Assembly (NCBI GenBank): GCA_903813345.2
Contig: CAIIXF020000008.1
Coordinates: 10,317,278-10,381,277 of the forward strand
Length of the DNA: 64,000 nucleotides
Direction of reading: 5' to 3'
Origin: Owenia fusiformis
Lineage: Eukaryota; Annelida; Polychaeta; Sabellida; Oweniidae
Shown here: positions 45,478 through 55,438 of the stretch, piece by piece
Layout of the letters: each line of letters starts with the position of its first letter
How positions within the stretch are numbered: the stretch's first letter is position 1
The notes under the pieces: generated by a model
What the model was told of the DNA's origin: nothing
The model's database searches: none
Seen by the model: the letters and a program-made list of their open reading frames with translations, nothing else
Made by a program: the position numbers and the translations under genes

Positions 45478-46791
45478 ATGCCGTATATGAATCGTAAATC
45501 CTGTCCCATTTGCGGAAAAAGGAATTTAAAAACGATTAACACACATCTCAGTCAAGTACATAAACTTAACAGTGCTGAACGGCAACTCTGGTTAAAGAAA
45601 GCTAAATGTAGCAGTTGGCTCACGGAGTTTGGAGAATGTCGCCTCTCATATACTGAACAAATGTTTCAACATACCGTTAGTCATAAACCCAAACAAAGAA
45701 AAACTTCAGCTGTCAAACAAACGAATAACATTTCGTTAAAGTCTTACTTGCCCAATGTTATGACTACTGAACCTTATCCAGAGTTTAGGTTTCGTCACAA
45801 GTTCTCCATGTTAGTCATAGCACCAACACAGAGTGGCAAAACATATTTTGTAAGGCAATTACTGGAGATGGATCATATCAACTACGACAATCACAAAAGG
45901 AGACGAATCATGTGGTATTATGGTCAATATCAAGACGTTTACAAGGATATGAAAAGAAGCCTTAAAGGAGATATACATTTCATCGAAGGACTACCTGATT
46001 ACGAGGATAATCTGTCTAATTTGGATGATTCATACAACAATATCATCGTTTTAGATGACTTGATGGATCTAGCGAAGGATTCCACCATTGTATCTAAGCT
46101 ATTTACTCAAGGAAGACATAGAAATACCAGTGTTATCCTCCTGCTTCAAAATGCTTTTCCTAAGGGAAAGTGCAACACGGAAATATCCAGAAATGCTCAG
46201 TATGTGGTCCTTTGGAAATGTCCCTCAGACAGGAGACAAATTGGTATGCTGGCAGACAGAATATTTGAGAAAAATAAGGACAGATTTATGGAGGTGTATA
46301 ATAAGGTTACAGCAAAGCCATATCAATATGTGCTGGTAGATTGTAAGCCAGATACTCATTCAAGTAAACAGTTGATCGCCGACGTGTTTGGAGCATGTAT
46401 ATATTTTCCGAATATTTATACATCTGTCACTGCTACGAACCGCAGAAAAGTGATTGAGGGGCGAGAACCTCTTGCACAGTCTAGTTTAACACACATCAAT
46501 TCAAGTATAAATGACATACTGAGAGATACAGAAGAGGAAGGTCCGATAGTTATACATCTATCTAGCCAGGAATGGTCTCAGGTGATCACACAATTCAAAA
46601 TGGCGGATGGTAGCTACAATGTCGATCCTGGATGGAAAATATGGAGGATTTATCTTTCTCAACACAACCGTGACACTCATAGTATACCAGTGTTGTTGAA
46701 AGGTTATGGACCACATTCTGAAACAAAATTGTATCACGTCGATTTGGATTGGCTAAAATATTCTTGTCACACTGTGAAACATTTATTGTGA
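45478..46791 (+). CDS. Polinton packaging-type ATPase (FtsK/HerA, A32-like)
   Basis: A 437-codon intronless gene. I start at the ATG at 45478; the frame is open six codons upstream, but the first codon there is TTG. An N-terminal zinc-finger-like part (SCPICGKRNLKTINTHLSQVH, C-x2-C ... H-x3-H type; quoted as two segments SCPICGK and NTHLSQVH) is followed by a linker. The P-loop is VIAPTQSGKTYFVRQLL (residues about 111-127), with Walker B IIVLDDLMDLA near 193 and QGRHRNTSVILLLQNAFPKG as the arginine/sensor region. This order is typical of the DNA-packaging ATPases of Polintons and related large DNA virus-like elements, which pump DNA into capsids. At 437 residues it is longer than the usual 220-280, owing to the finger and a C-terminal extension. 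No disruption is visible, so it may be functional or recently inserted. Confidence 0.88.
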   Translation: MPYMNRKSCPICGKRNLKTINTHLSQVHKLNSAERQLWLKKAKCSSWLTEFGECRLSYTEQMFQHTVSHKPKQRKTSAVKQTNNISLKSYLPNVMTTEPYPEFRFRHKFSMLVIAPTQSGKTYFVRQLLEMDHINYDNHKRRRIMWYYGQYQDVYKDMKRSLKGDIHFIEGLPDYEDNLSNLDDSYNNIIVLDDLMDLAKDSTIVSKLFTQGRHRNTSVILLLQNAFPKGKCNTEISRNAQYVVLWKCPSDRRQIGMLADRIFEKNKDRFMEVYNKVTAKPYQYVLVDCKPDTHSSKQLIADVFGACIYFPNIYTSVTATNRRKVIEGREPLAQSSLTHINSSINDILRDTEEEGPIVIHLSSQEWSQVITQFKMADGSYNVDPGWKIWRIYLSQHNRDTHSIPVLLKGYGPHSETKLYHVDLDWLKYSCHTVKHLL

Positions 46792-47369
46792 ATATGATTT
46801 GTCATAGGCAATGATTTATTCTGTGAAAGAAAGGTCGAAAAACAGACTTTAGTACATAGATGTACATGTTTATTGATTTTAAAAGTTGTAATAAATACAT
46901 CCATACGCAATATATGAAATTAGTTGTTTGTGCGTGGAAACTTGTAAAATATAGTGAGACTAGTACTACATGCACCTTAACGCCAAGACAGTTTACCTTT
47001 TCTGAAACAGGCAAAAGGCTTATATTTATTGAATACATTTTCCATAGACCTCATATGCATACTATCTAAAATTTCTTGAACAAGTTCACTATCGATTGTT
47101 CAGAATAATAATCACTTATTCATCATCATGTTTTCCATGATTTGTTTTATAAACAAATGTGAAACCAAGTGATATAGCGACCTTTAACGTTTCCTGCTTC
47201 ACATGCTAAATAAAACAAAGCCAGATATCTTTAATAATACAGCTGACTTGTAATATAATCCCAAATATAATTACACTGATTTAACTCGTCTGCCCCAGAA
47301 CTTAACCACAGCCAACTTGTCAACATCTGGTTTCTATTAGATTGTATTGTATTGTATCGTATAGCGGTA
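46792..47369 (+). other. Polinton spacer after the ATPase
   Basis: Non-coding, AT-rich. AATAAA-type words follow the stop (for example AATAAATAC at 46889). Confidence 0.4.
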
Positions 47370-48160
47370 CAAGACACGTTGAACTATGAATTAGCTGTGA
47401 ATGTGTATAACAACAAAATGGACTCTTGAAATGAACAGTATTTAAGGATCATGTTAGATATAGCACGACCCGGTAAGTTAAATTTATAGAACATTTTTAT
47501 CATACGATTTCAACCAGTTTTAACCGGATGTTGAGGGAAATCTCATCGATGAGGCAACGTTGAAACGTTCTGAAATCGTCTAAACGTTCGAAAAACGTTG
47601 GTATCAACTCTGACGGCACGAAAACGTTCGGAAATTCCATCGATGACGTAGTTGATGAAAACGGGGAATACCCTTGAGCGAAACGAAATGGACTCTTTCT
47701 GTATACTACGATAGTTTAGGATTATACCGAATTGACCCCTAGTTAAATATGTTAAAGTTAAATTTATTGAACAATTTTGAGTAATAAATACTTACACTTC
47801 AACGTATTTCAATCGATATATCCGATGGCTCTCCTAAATGAATCTAAAATCATCCTGCTATTTGTAAAGAAATGACAATTGTATGGCTTGTTATCATACT
47901 ACGACCTACCAACGTTATAGTCCTGGAACATTGGATAATGTCTGGCTTCTGGAAAAGTCAACCTCGATGTCAATCCGGACGTCGACCTTACGTTTGTGGG
48001 GGTGTGGAAATCTGAGTCCTATAGGACTGGTTAAATAAAAAAGGGGAATCCCCTGTTTTCGAGGTGGGAATTACACTTCAACGTATTTCAATCGATATAA
48101 TGGCCTAGGGATGATCATCCCTGATCATCCCGATCCAGCATTCCTATTTCTCCTACTACT
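47370..48160 (+). repeat. Polinton right terminal inverted repeat with extra insert
   Basis: Matches the left arm in reverse but contains about 160 bp (47541-47700) absent from the left. The insert has five AACGTT palindromes and two CATCGATG palindromes; in the left arm the same point holds a different short sequence (about 43592-43627). Confidence 0.8.
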
Positions 48161-48166
48161 TCACTG
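48161..48166. repeat. Polinton target site duplication, right
   Basis: TCACTG, exact copy of 43129-43134. Confidence 0.85.
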
Positions 48167-51100
48167 TATAAATTGTGGAATTTCTAGTAATTTTTAGACG
48201 TGCTTAGCCGGTCTAGAAACTCTGCGTATCTAGAGATATTGACCAGGGCCTACACCAATATTCTTAACACCACTTATTAAAGGATGCATGCATCAAGGGG
48301 TAGACATCATTCAAAAGACATAAACATGACCGGGTCGGTGAGGGGAAGGTTTGCATACGATGCAATTTGTACATGCAAGCTCATTTTTCACATATAAATT
48401 AATAAAGTCGATTCCTTGGGAATACGTTATTGGGTTTATAAGCGTAACGAGGAGAAGCGATAGGTTCGCACCCCCTCCTACAAGCAATAAAAGGTACCAT
48501 AAGGTAGAGGAAGAAGCTTGAAGCTTCTAGCTCAGGTTTGAAGGAAGTTGCATCATTTTCGTAAAAATTCAAAACAAATATTTTTTGCCTCATTTATGTC
48601 ACGATCGCACCCCCCGACTGAAAACCTAAAATATTTTGGTGATTGCATCACCCCTCCCCCCGACTGAAAGCTGGCTACGGCCCTGGGGTTTTATCGAAAA
48701 CTATATCGTCAACATTTTATCATTATGCGGAAAGTCCAATATGAAATCTTAAATGGTAAATATGTTGCATTTATGGAGGGAATTCCACTGTAAACTATAA
48801 TGTGAATGTTTGATATGAATACTTCCATACAACCATCAATATCCATTCTTTTGAAATAAGATGTTACAACAAAGGGAATATTGAAAACTACAGTGGTAAG
48901 AGCATCTTTCTGACTGCTAATTATGTGTATCAACATTTTGATTGCACCTCAGCTGGAGATTAAATCTTATAATAATTTGATCAAAGGGATTGTAATTTTC
49001 CCCAATTCGCTTATCTATGTTACAATCTGTATACTTGTTATATTGTGAGCGGTATGTGTTGATAAACCAAAAAGATATGTTTTTTGGATATCAACATTTA
49101 GAAAAAAGTGTAAGATACCATTCTATATATTTTCTTAGTGTTTAGCATAGGTAAGAATGGGGGATGGGCTGGCGGGGGTCCGTCTTTGAATAATTCCAAG
49201 GGGTTCATATATTATCACAATTTTGCTACAAAATCACTTGGAAAGTGCATGATTTGAAAGATTATTTGGCCAAGGCGTCCGCTATTAACATGAGTATGAA
49301 TTTTATAAAAAAAATTACTTGAATCAAAATCGAAGAATTCCTTGCCCCGTGTGTTCACCATTCACCCCGGGGGTTCACACTCGACTCAGGTGGGGTACCT
49401 TTTTTACATTTGGTATGTCAAGCCAATGGACCCACATTTTAAGACAGATTTTTCCATTTTCTGGTATAAGAGTCGGTGTGGAAAATATGTTACCCCTCAA
49501 TTGTGGTACGGCATTGGTCCCGGGGCATTGGTCTAGTTGTTACACATATCCTTCATTTGAGGTTGTTTACTCAAAGATCTGCCTTCTTCTCGGGGCATTC
49601 GATATTTCGAATGGCCTTGGTCTTATATTCTGGATATTTGGTATCCGGGGGTATGGCATTGGTTCTATATTTGGATGTTTGACATGGCATTGGTCTTGTG
49701 TTTGGACATTTGATATGGCTTTTTGGGGTTTATTTTAGTTTGTATGAGAACACATTTAATGCCACCCCCCAAATTACAAATCTACATCTATTCTCTCTAT
49801 CCCAAAGGTGGATCTGAAGCATGAAAAACAGATGCAGACTCGGGACAGTTGCGAGGGGGGCTATAATGGAGAAATTCGTTTTGATTTTGAGTCTAACTGA
49901 AATATTTTGTCACAAATATTAATTAAATACGCAAATAGCCTGTTTTATAAATGAGACTAGGGCAAAAAATCTATTCATTAAATCTAAAGCCTAGACGATA
50001 TCTTCTGTAATCAAGGTGATTTTGGTACACTTCCGCAATTATAAAAACAAAAACATAGACTAAGTTATTAATCTTTTGTTATCATATCAGATTAAGTCAG
50101 TTTGGCTCCGATTGTTATGCAGGTGTGTGTATCGACTCCAGTGAACAACATTAAGTGAATCAATCCTTGAAATTCCCAAATTCATTCCAAATTCTGGCCG
50201 TTAACCCCCCCCCCCTCCCCCATGTCTCTTGATTACATTTATTTTGCAAATGATATATAAATTATAGATTAAAATATTTCATTTTCGAATTGCACAAAGG
50301 GCAACATGTGAAGATAAAACCGCGATCCTATATTAATACCAATACAATGTACCTCTATGAATATCATAAATTCACTCCTTTTTAATATCAATAGTCAAAC
50401 AAATTAAGTAGTATGCTACAGTTGGTTATCAATCGGAGTTCACGACCTATTGATTACTCTTTAATACAAAATTTAACCATTTTAGAATGGGTAACTCACA
50501 CCCCCCCCCCCCCCCCGTCCATGTCCATGAAGTGCGTGAGTGACATAATAGTGCCATTTATTAATTAAACATCACTGATTTATGTTGAGACATTCAGTGC
50601 GATTATTTCATTTCTTTGTTCAAAAAGTTAAAGCACCAATTAAATACATATTTTTATCACACAAAAGGGGCAGAATACTTGACCTTGTATCAATTCATAT
50701 CCCGATAATTCTTGACAAGGGAATGTTTCTTATTAAAACATAAGCAGCGCCTAGGCGTCGATTGGGGGGGGGGGGGGGTCAATCCGGTGTTCTCAGGCTA
50801 TGTACAGCCAAGTATCCTGTTTATGTAAAAACCCTACGTTCCCGAATCACAATCAGACAATTAATTAGTATATTTGCTGTGTCTAGCAATTGATCATACA
50901 ATTAGATGTTGCGAAAACTATGGGAACTTGTACCTGTCTGTTTATGGATAGGCTGGGAAAGAACAGCAGAGAGAATGGTACATTCGATTGAATATGCTTG
51001 TTTTGCCCAATTGTGTATTAAAATGCCCCTCATTTAACATATGTATGGTCACAAGTTAAGTCGGAGATAATTTGTATTGACTTAACTTGAAACAAATTAC

Positions 51101-51447
51101 TCCGAAATCCAAATACTCATCGAAAAGTAAGTTTATCTTTATATTAAGCTAATACAAAATAAATATATAAATAGGCCTGATGTATCAGTGTTTTCAAAGT
51201 TTATTGCACGTTTTATCCTTGAAACGCCTTTCTTTTTCTTATCATGATATGTATTTCCTTCACTTAGGATCAATGCGTCGATTAGCATTGCCTGTAACTG
51301 ATTTATATTTTCAAAAGGCGGCATGAAATTGCCAAAATGTTTAAATAAGTCAATGTGTCAGCGTACATACAAAATAGTCTGTTTAATATTTGCTACATGT
51401 ACTTGTTCCAAACAGTCTGCGAAAGAATGATTAAAAAATATATCAAT
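48167..51447. other. CACTA interior, right part
   Basis: Mostly non-coding. It holds a relative of the foldback arm at 48400-48690 (GAAGCTTCTAGCTCAGGTTT, GAAGGAAGTTGCATCA) and a degenerate array of GGCATTGGTCTTNTATTTGGA-like words at 49500-49735. Poly-C or poly-G tracts occur at about 50204, 50500-50517 and 50765-50778. No transposase is detected. Confidence 0.45.
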
Positions 51448-52050
51448 TAAAAGTATCAGAGAAAATACTTGCAATCGTTAAAATACTGTATGTATTGCTA
51501 TTGGTAATTAGGTTAGTTGTTTACACATAATTATGTTGTTCAGTGTGCCAAGAGCGTGTCAAGAGGTGTAAAGAGTTGAATTCATCGCGTGTCAAGAGGT
51601 GTAAATAATTGGCACGTCTAGAAACCCGGCGTGTAAAGACCAGTTTCTAGACGTGTCAAGAGTTGGAATCCCATATTTCACGCAGTGCAACTTGTAATTC
51701 AGGAGAAAAGGGGTCATATCAAACATTCTCTTTTTGTTTAAAAAATTTGTTTGCACCTATAAACTTTACATCAGATAAATAAGTGATTGAACAATACTCA
51801 GTAAAATTTTGGTGCATTTTAGAGAAAAAACGATTTTGAGTTCAATTATCAAATGTTCCAATTTTTTTTGGACCACCCTATAGTATATGAAACAATGCAT
51901 TTTCATGTATTTCTATTCTATTTTATCTTTTTCACCAAATGTAAACTTTCTCTATGTCAATGAATATAATGCTATGAGAAGCATTTGGCCCTTTCTCAAT
52001 CAAATTATAACCATAGATAAAAATAATGAAAAGTAAATTGAATCGCATAC

Positions 52051-52215
52051 ATGTTGTGTCTTTCCAGCTCTGTGCTACTATCTCTGCAACACCACTTAAA
52101 TCTGCATTCTTGTCGCCTTGATTTCTAACATCAACTATGGCTATACTAGATACTCCTAGATCGCGGTATATATCTTCTCCAGATTTACTAAATGTCACCA
52201 CAGAAGTCTTTGGAT
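52051..52215 (-). CDS. Gene 2, exon b
   Basis: A 165-nt exon between AAATATGTTTTGCAG and T|GTATGC, phase 1 at both ends. It encodes PKTSVVTFSKSGEDIYRDLG, then VSSIAIVDVRNQGDKNADLS and GVAEIVAQSWKDTT. Alternating hydrophobic residues (SVVTFS, SSIAIVDV) suggest buried strands and a folded domain together with exon a. I do not recognise the fold. It directly precedes the intron with the nested transposons. Confidence 0.65.
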
Positions 52216-52310
52216 CTGCAAAACATATTTCTTTCTAATGTTATCAAAGGGTAAGGATTCAAAATTGAAATCATATATTATTAACATGTGAATGAATGTA
52301 ATAAACTGTA

Positions 52311-52452
52311 ACAAGGCATTAACATGCAAAATATCATCACCCGCCATTTGTTACAGATGCTGAACATAGACTGCTGAGTGCTCAATCAATCGCCATCATA
52401 AAAAAAAAGTTGAAGATCATAACAATATGTAACCACTTTTGGTGGTGTCATA
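52311..52452 (-). repeat. Dispersed TCACCACC repeat, copy 6 (inverted)
   Basis: ACAAGGCATTAACATGCAAA at the left, CCGCCATTTGTTACAG in the core and GGTGGTGTCAT at the right. Confidence 0.75.
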
Positions 52453-53146
52453 AAAACGGGTTTTCGAAATCCATGAGTTTCCATTTCCTTTTACTTTTTA
52501 AGAATAATTTTTGGTAAGATGCTGGAGCTGAAATATTTGCTCCAGTACCTTCTTAAGAAAGATTATGTTAATTTTGGTGATGTGGCCAATTTTTGTATGG
52601 ATAAGCTAAAAATAAAATGTGTCAATTTCTTAGTTAAGTGTATGCTTCAGCACCAACTAAAACCAGCCATTATCATCCTGTGTAAACTGTACTTGATCAA
52701 TGTTCATATAATAATCAGTTCACATACCGGTGATCATCATATATTTTATAATCTAGAGTAATATTTACTATCTAGAGTAGAGTATCTGAAATTCTTAGGT
52801 GTTGTTAAAATGGCATGACAAATAGAATTTAGAAAAAATTATATCAAAAATTTAATTCTTTCATGAAAAATGGCGAAATTAATTTCAATGTAATTTCCAT
52901 TCTTACAAATTTTTTGATTATAATATTCAAAATGGGCATTTGATAATCAAACGAGTACGAAGTGACCCCAATAGAGAGATCTTTGGTGGCTATAGACTCA
53001 AGTAAGGCTGGCCTTGTATTTTACTCACTTTACTACTTTAGACTACTATCTAGTATTTGGTTAACATTCAACCCATTTATTAATAAATAATTTTCATAAT
53101 CACAAATAGTTCACTAACACCTTATAACCTTTTCATGAGCTGAACT

Positions 53147-53332
53147 AAAGTGAAACCTGTATATACGAATAGCTCTCTAACCTGAACAACTCTCTGATTG
53201 AAATAGTCTTCTGGTCTCAATTTTTACACTCCCATTGACTCCCATGTTAAAACCTCTTGAAATGTGAACTACTGCTTATCTGAAAACTTTTGTTTGTCTC
53301 AGAGGTGTTTAAACTACACAGGTTTTATTGTA
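53147..53332. mobile_element. MITE with GAAACCTGTATA / ACAGGTTTTATTG ends
   Basis: A 186-bp inverted-ended block of the same type as 406-493 and 6937-7061. It lies 57 bp before the start codon of gene 3 and may supply its promoter or leader. Confidence 0.5.
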
Positions 53333-53388
53333 TATACAGGTTTTTATGTATATACAGGTATGTAGAAGTAAGTAGGACAACAACAAGA

Positions 53389-53405
53389 ATGTCTTCAAGT
53401 CCATC
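53389..53405 (+). CDS. Gene 3, first coding exon
   Basis: ATGTCTTCAAGTCCATC is followed by the strong donor GTAAGT. It encodes MSSSP plus two bases that complete Ser with exon 2. The context AAGAATGT is acceptable. The only support for such a short exon is the consensus donor and the exact phase match with the next exon. Confidence 0.5.
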
Positions 53406-54588
53406 GTAAGTATATCGTACAATTTAAACTTTTCTAACGTTTCTGATGCTACACTACTTCATTTTTAGTCAGGCTGGTTTTTAAATAAGCATGTCAGATG
53501 AAAGTTATTTATTATTCCATTTCATTTAACATTTCTACAAACTTCATGCAAATAGGTTGATATGTTTACATGCAAACATTAAAAAAACAGGTCACCTTCA
53601 ATCTGCATAGATCTATGTATATCTAGATCATAGGATAAACAACAACTTGGAATCATGTACACAATATGTGACTACAGATGTTATGTAACTCAAGAGTAAC
53701 TTCCATTTACTTTCCATTTACTTTATTAATGGACATAGATGCTTTCTAAATCATAATATACTAACTTGTTGCTGTATATCTTTTTATTATCTTCAGAGTC
53801 ATGTTATCAAGACAAATGTAACTTTTTAAAGGTTGAATGCCGATAATATTAACTCAGTTGAACATGTTGAACAACTAATATACATACTTTTTGTGGCATG
53901 GTTGAATGGCTATGAATCCCAAGTTCCAATGTGTCTCATTAAAAAACGATTGAGTGACAAGGAATATGTCAAGCGGGGTTTATAATTGAAAAATGTCATT
54001 TTAATTTGATAAACTTACAAACTTCAAAGGATGCACTTATGAGGCCAATTTTATCATTGTTGCTATCTGTTGACTTTCATTTGACCAGTTTAGTTGAGAA
54101 TGGACATGTTGTTGTTGTTATCGAACAAAAGTGCCAAATTTGAACAACTGTTGAAAGAAAATGTTCACCAGAAAATGTGGTAAATTTCATGCAGTGCAAA
54201 TTCCCCAGAATTTAGGAGTTATGGCCACAATTTAATTTGGTGGACTTTAACAATTTGGCGAATCTGCCAAATTAAAACAGCAGCAAAAATTAATGAGAAG
54301 TACAATAGATAAATATACAATTGAGCCTATTATATTATCCATCCAAAGTGGAGGCTTTTAAGGGGCATGTAAACAAGGTGACTTCTCAAAAGGTTTGTAT
54401 TAAAAGCCTGTATAATAAATAAATGCAAAAAAATGGTTAAGGTCCTTAAAGGGTCTGATTTAAAGGATGTTCTTAACAATGCATAATTACAATTTCAAAG
54501 GATAATATTAAGAGGACACAGTGGACCACTTAGGGCATCTGTCTTAAAAGACTATGTTATCAATATAATCTTTTCTTCCATTCTGCAG

Positions 54589-54732
54589 GAAATCCAATGT
54601 TGTATCTAAATCAACCCATAAAAGACAAATTGCTAAAAAGACCAAAACTGTTTATGTGTCCAAGCTACACTGTAAGCCAGTAGGGCCAAATGAAGACCTT
54701 GTCAAAGGACAAGACTTTGAAAAACATCTGAG
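54589..54732 (+). CDS. Gene 3, exon 2
   Basis: A 144-nt exon between TTCTTCCATTCTGCAG and AG|GTAAAA. Only the frame that joins the first exon is open; the other two contain stops. It encodes a basic start (STHKRQIAKKTKTVYVSKLH), then CKPVGPNEDLVKGQDFEKHL. Lys/Arg-rich text near the N-terminus could be a nuclear localisation signal. The family is not recognised. Confidence 0.65.
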
Positions 54733-55041
54733 GTAAAAATTAATAGTGTGCCATTATTGAAAATGGTTGTCAAATCGTTACAATAAATTTTTATAGAAGG
54801 TAGAGTTTAATTTGCTTGGATTGGCTTCTCAATGGTTTCTTAACTCTACTCTAACATGTTTAATGTCTAATCGAATGTTTGTATATTATTATTGAAATGC
54901 CTCATACTGTTAAAATTGAATATTGATTTCAATTAAATAAACAAAGCAAAACAAACTTCTCTACAATATTTTGGATGCATACAGTATATGTACTTTAAAA
55001 TGTGACTGAAAGTTAATATTTATTCTAACTTTTATTTTCAG

Positions 55042-55255
55042 TCAGTACTATTACCAGGTAGAAGGGCCTAATAGTAGTATGAGATGTGGACCAACAGGAT
55101 TCCACAATGGCTGTGATAAGACCCTACATAAAGGACCCAATAGAACTTTACATAAAGGGCCCAACAAAGAAAATGTTAAAGGTCCTATGCATCAAATTAA
55201 ATCAAATCAAATGCATCACATTAAAGGAAAACTTCTTCATACAACAGCAATGTAA
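55042..55255 (+). CDS. Gene 3, terminal exon
   Basis: A 214-nt last exon after TTTTATTTTCAG. One base completes Ser, then QYYYQVEGPNSSMRCGPTGF and a repeat-like basic part (TLHKGPNRTLHKGPNKENVK) lead to TAA. The whole protein is 124 residues, Lys/His/Gly/Pro-rich, with three imperfect LHKGPN-type units and no predicted membrane segment. The gene is complete within an intron of gene 2 on the opposite strand. The TTAA element starts 184 bp after the stop, so its 3'UTR may be interrupted. Confidence 0.6.
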
Positions 55256-55434
55256 AATGGACTTATTCAAATCACCTTAGAAGGCAAACAGTATAACAAA
55301 CAGTATAACTGTAAAATTCTAAATACTGTAGTATACAATAATACACAAACACTGGGAAACTGCTCATGGCTCTTGGCATTTAAGACAAAAATTCTTGAAA
55401 CAAGAATGTGGCTTGCAATAACTTATTTAAATAC

Positions 55435-55438
55435 TTAA
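55435..55438. repeat. TTAA duplication, left
   Basis: TTAA directly before the element end AGGGAATGCG; repeated at 58304-58307. Confidence 0.75.

Larger units (their letters stand above)
43135..48160 (+). mobile_element. Inner element of the nest: miniature Polinton/Maverick, 5.0 kb
   Basis: The ends AGTAGTAGGAGAAATAGGAA and the exact reverse complement are flanked by the 6-bp duplication TCACTG. AGT-starting long terminal inverted repeats with a 6-bp duplication are the signature of Polinton/Maverick elements. The arms cover 43135-43802 and about 47370-48160. Inside are a small basic ORF, a coding-frame minisatellite and a packaging-type ATPase gene. Protein-primed DNA polymerase, integrase, protease and capsid genes, which full 15-20 kb Polintons carry, are absent, so movement must depend on a helper. 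Confidence 0.88.
41448..51687. mobile_element. Middle element of the nest: CACTA-like (CMC/EnSpm type)
   Basis: The left end CACTGCGTCAAATGTGAAAT and right end, read inward, CACTGCGTGAAATATGGGAT match at 16 of 20, with ATTCCAA shared beyond. Direct CAA flanks both ends (41445-41447 and 51688-51690), the 3-bp duplication expected of CACTA elements. Subterminal copies of TCTAGACGTGTCAAGAG and CGTGTAAAGA in both orientations within about 150 bp of each end fit the CACTA design. One more subterminal-like block lies at 48170-48240. I see no transposase; minus the Polinton the element is about 5.2 kb of mostly non-coding DNA. Confidence 0.75.
40727..51880. mobile_element. Outer element of the nest: Tc1/mariner-like, TA-flanked
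   Basis: The left end CAGGGTGGTCC and right end GGACCACCCTA are inverted (last base differs) and flanked by TA at 40725-40726 and 51881-51882. The inverted arms extend about 180-190 bp (AAATGCACCAAAATTTTACT on both; ends at TTTGATATGACCCC). Removing the inner CACTA insert leaves a roughly 0.9-kb element without transposase, so it is a MITE-like derivative. Confidence 0.8.
40410..52050 (-). other. Gene 2 intron b-c holding the nested transposons
   Basis: An 11.6-kb intron; all but about 500 bp of it is the nest at 40727-51880. Without the nest the intron would be very short. Confidence 0.65.

Noticed and set aside
49319-49738. 139-codon frame in the CACTA interior
   Set aside because: Made of degenerate GGCATTGGTCTT-type repeats; Trp/Phe/Gly-rich text without domain signs.
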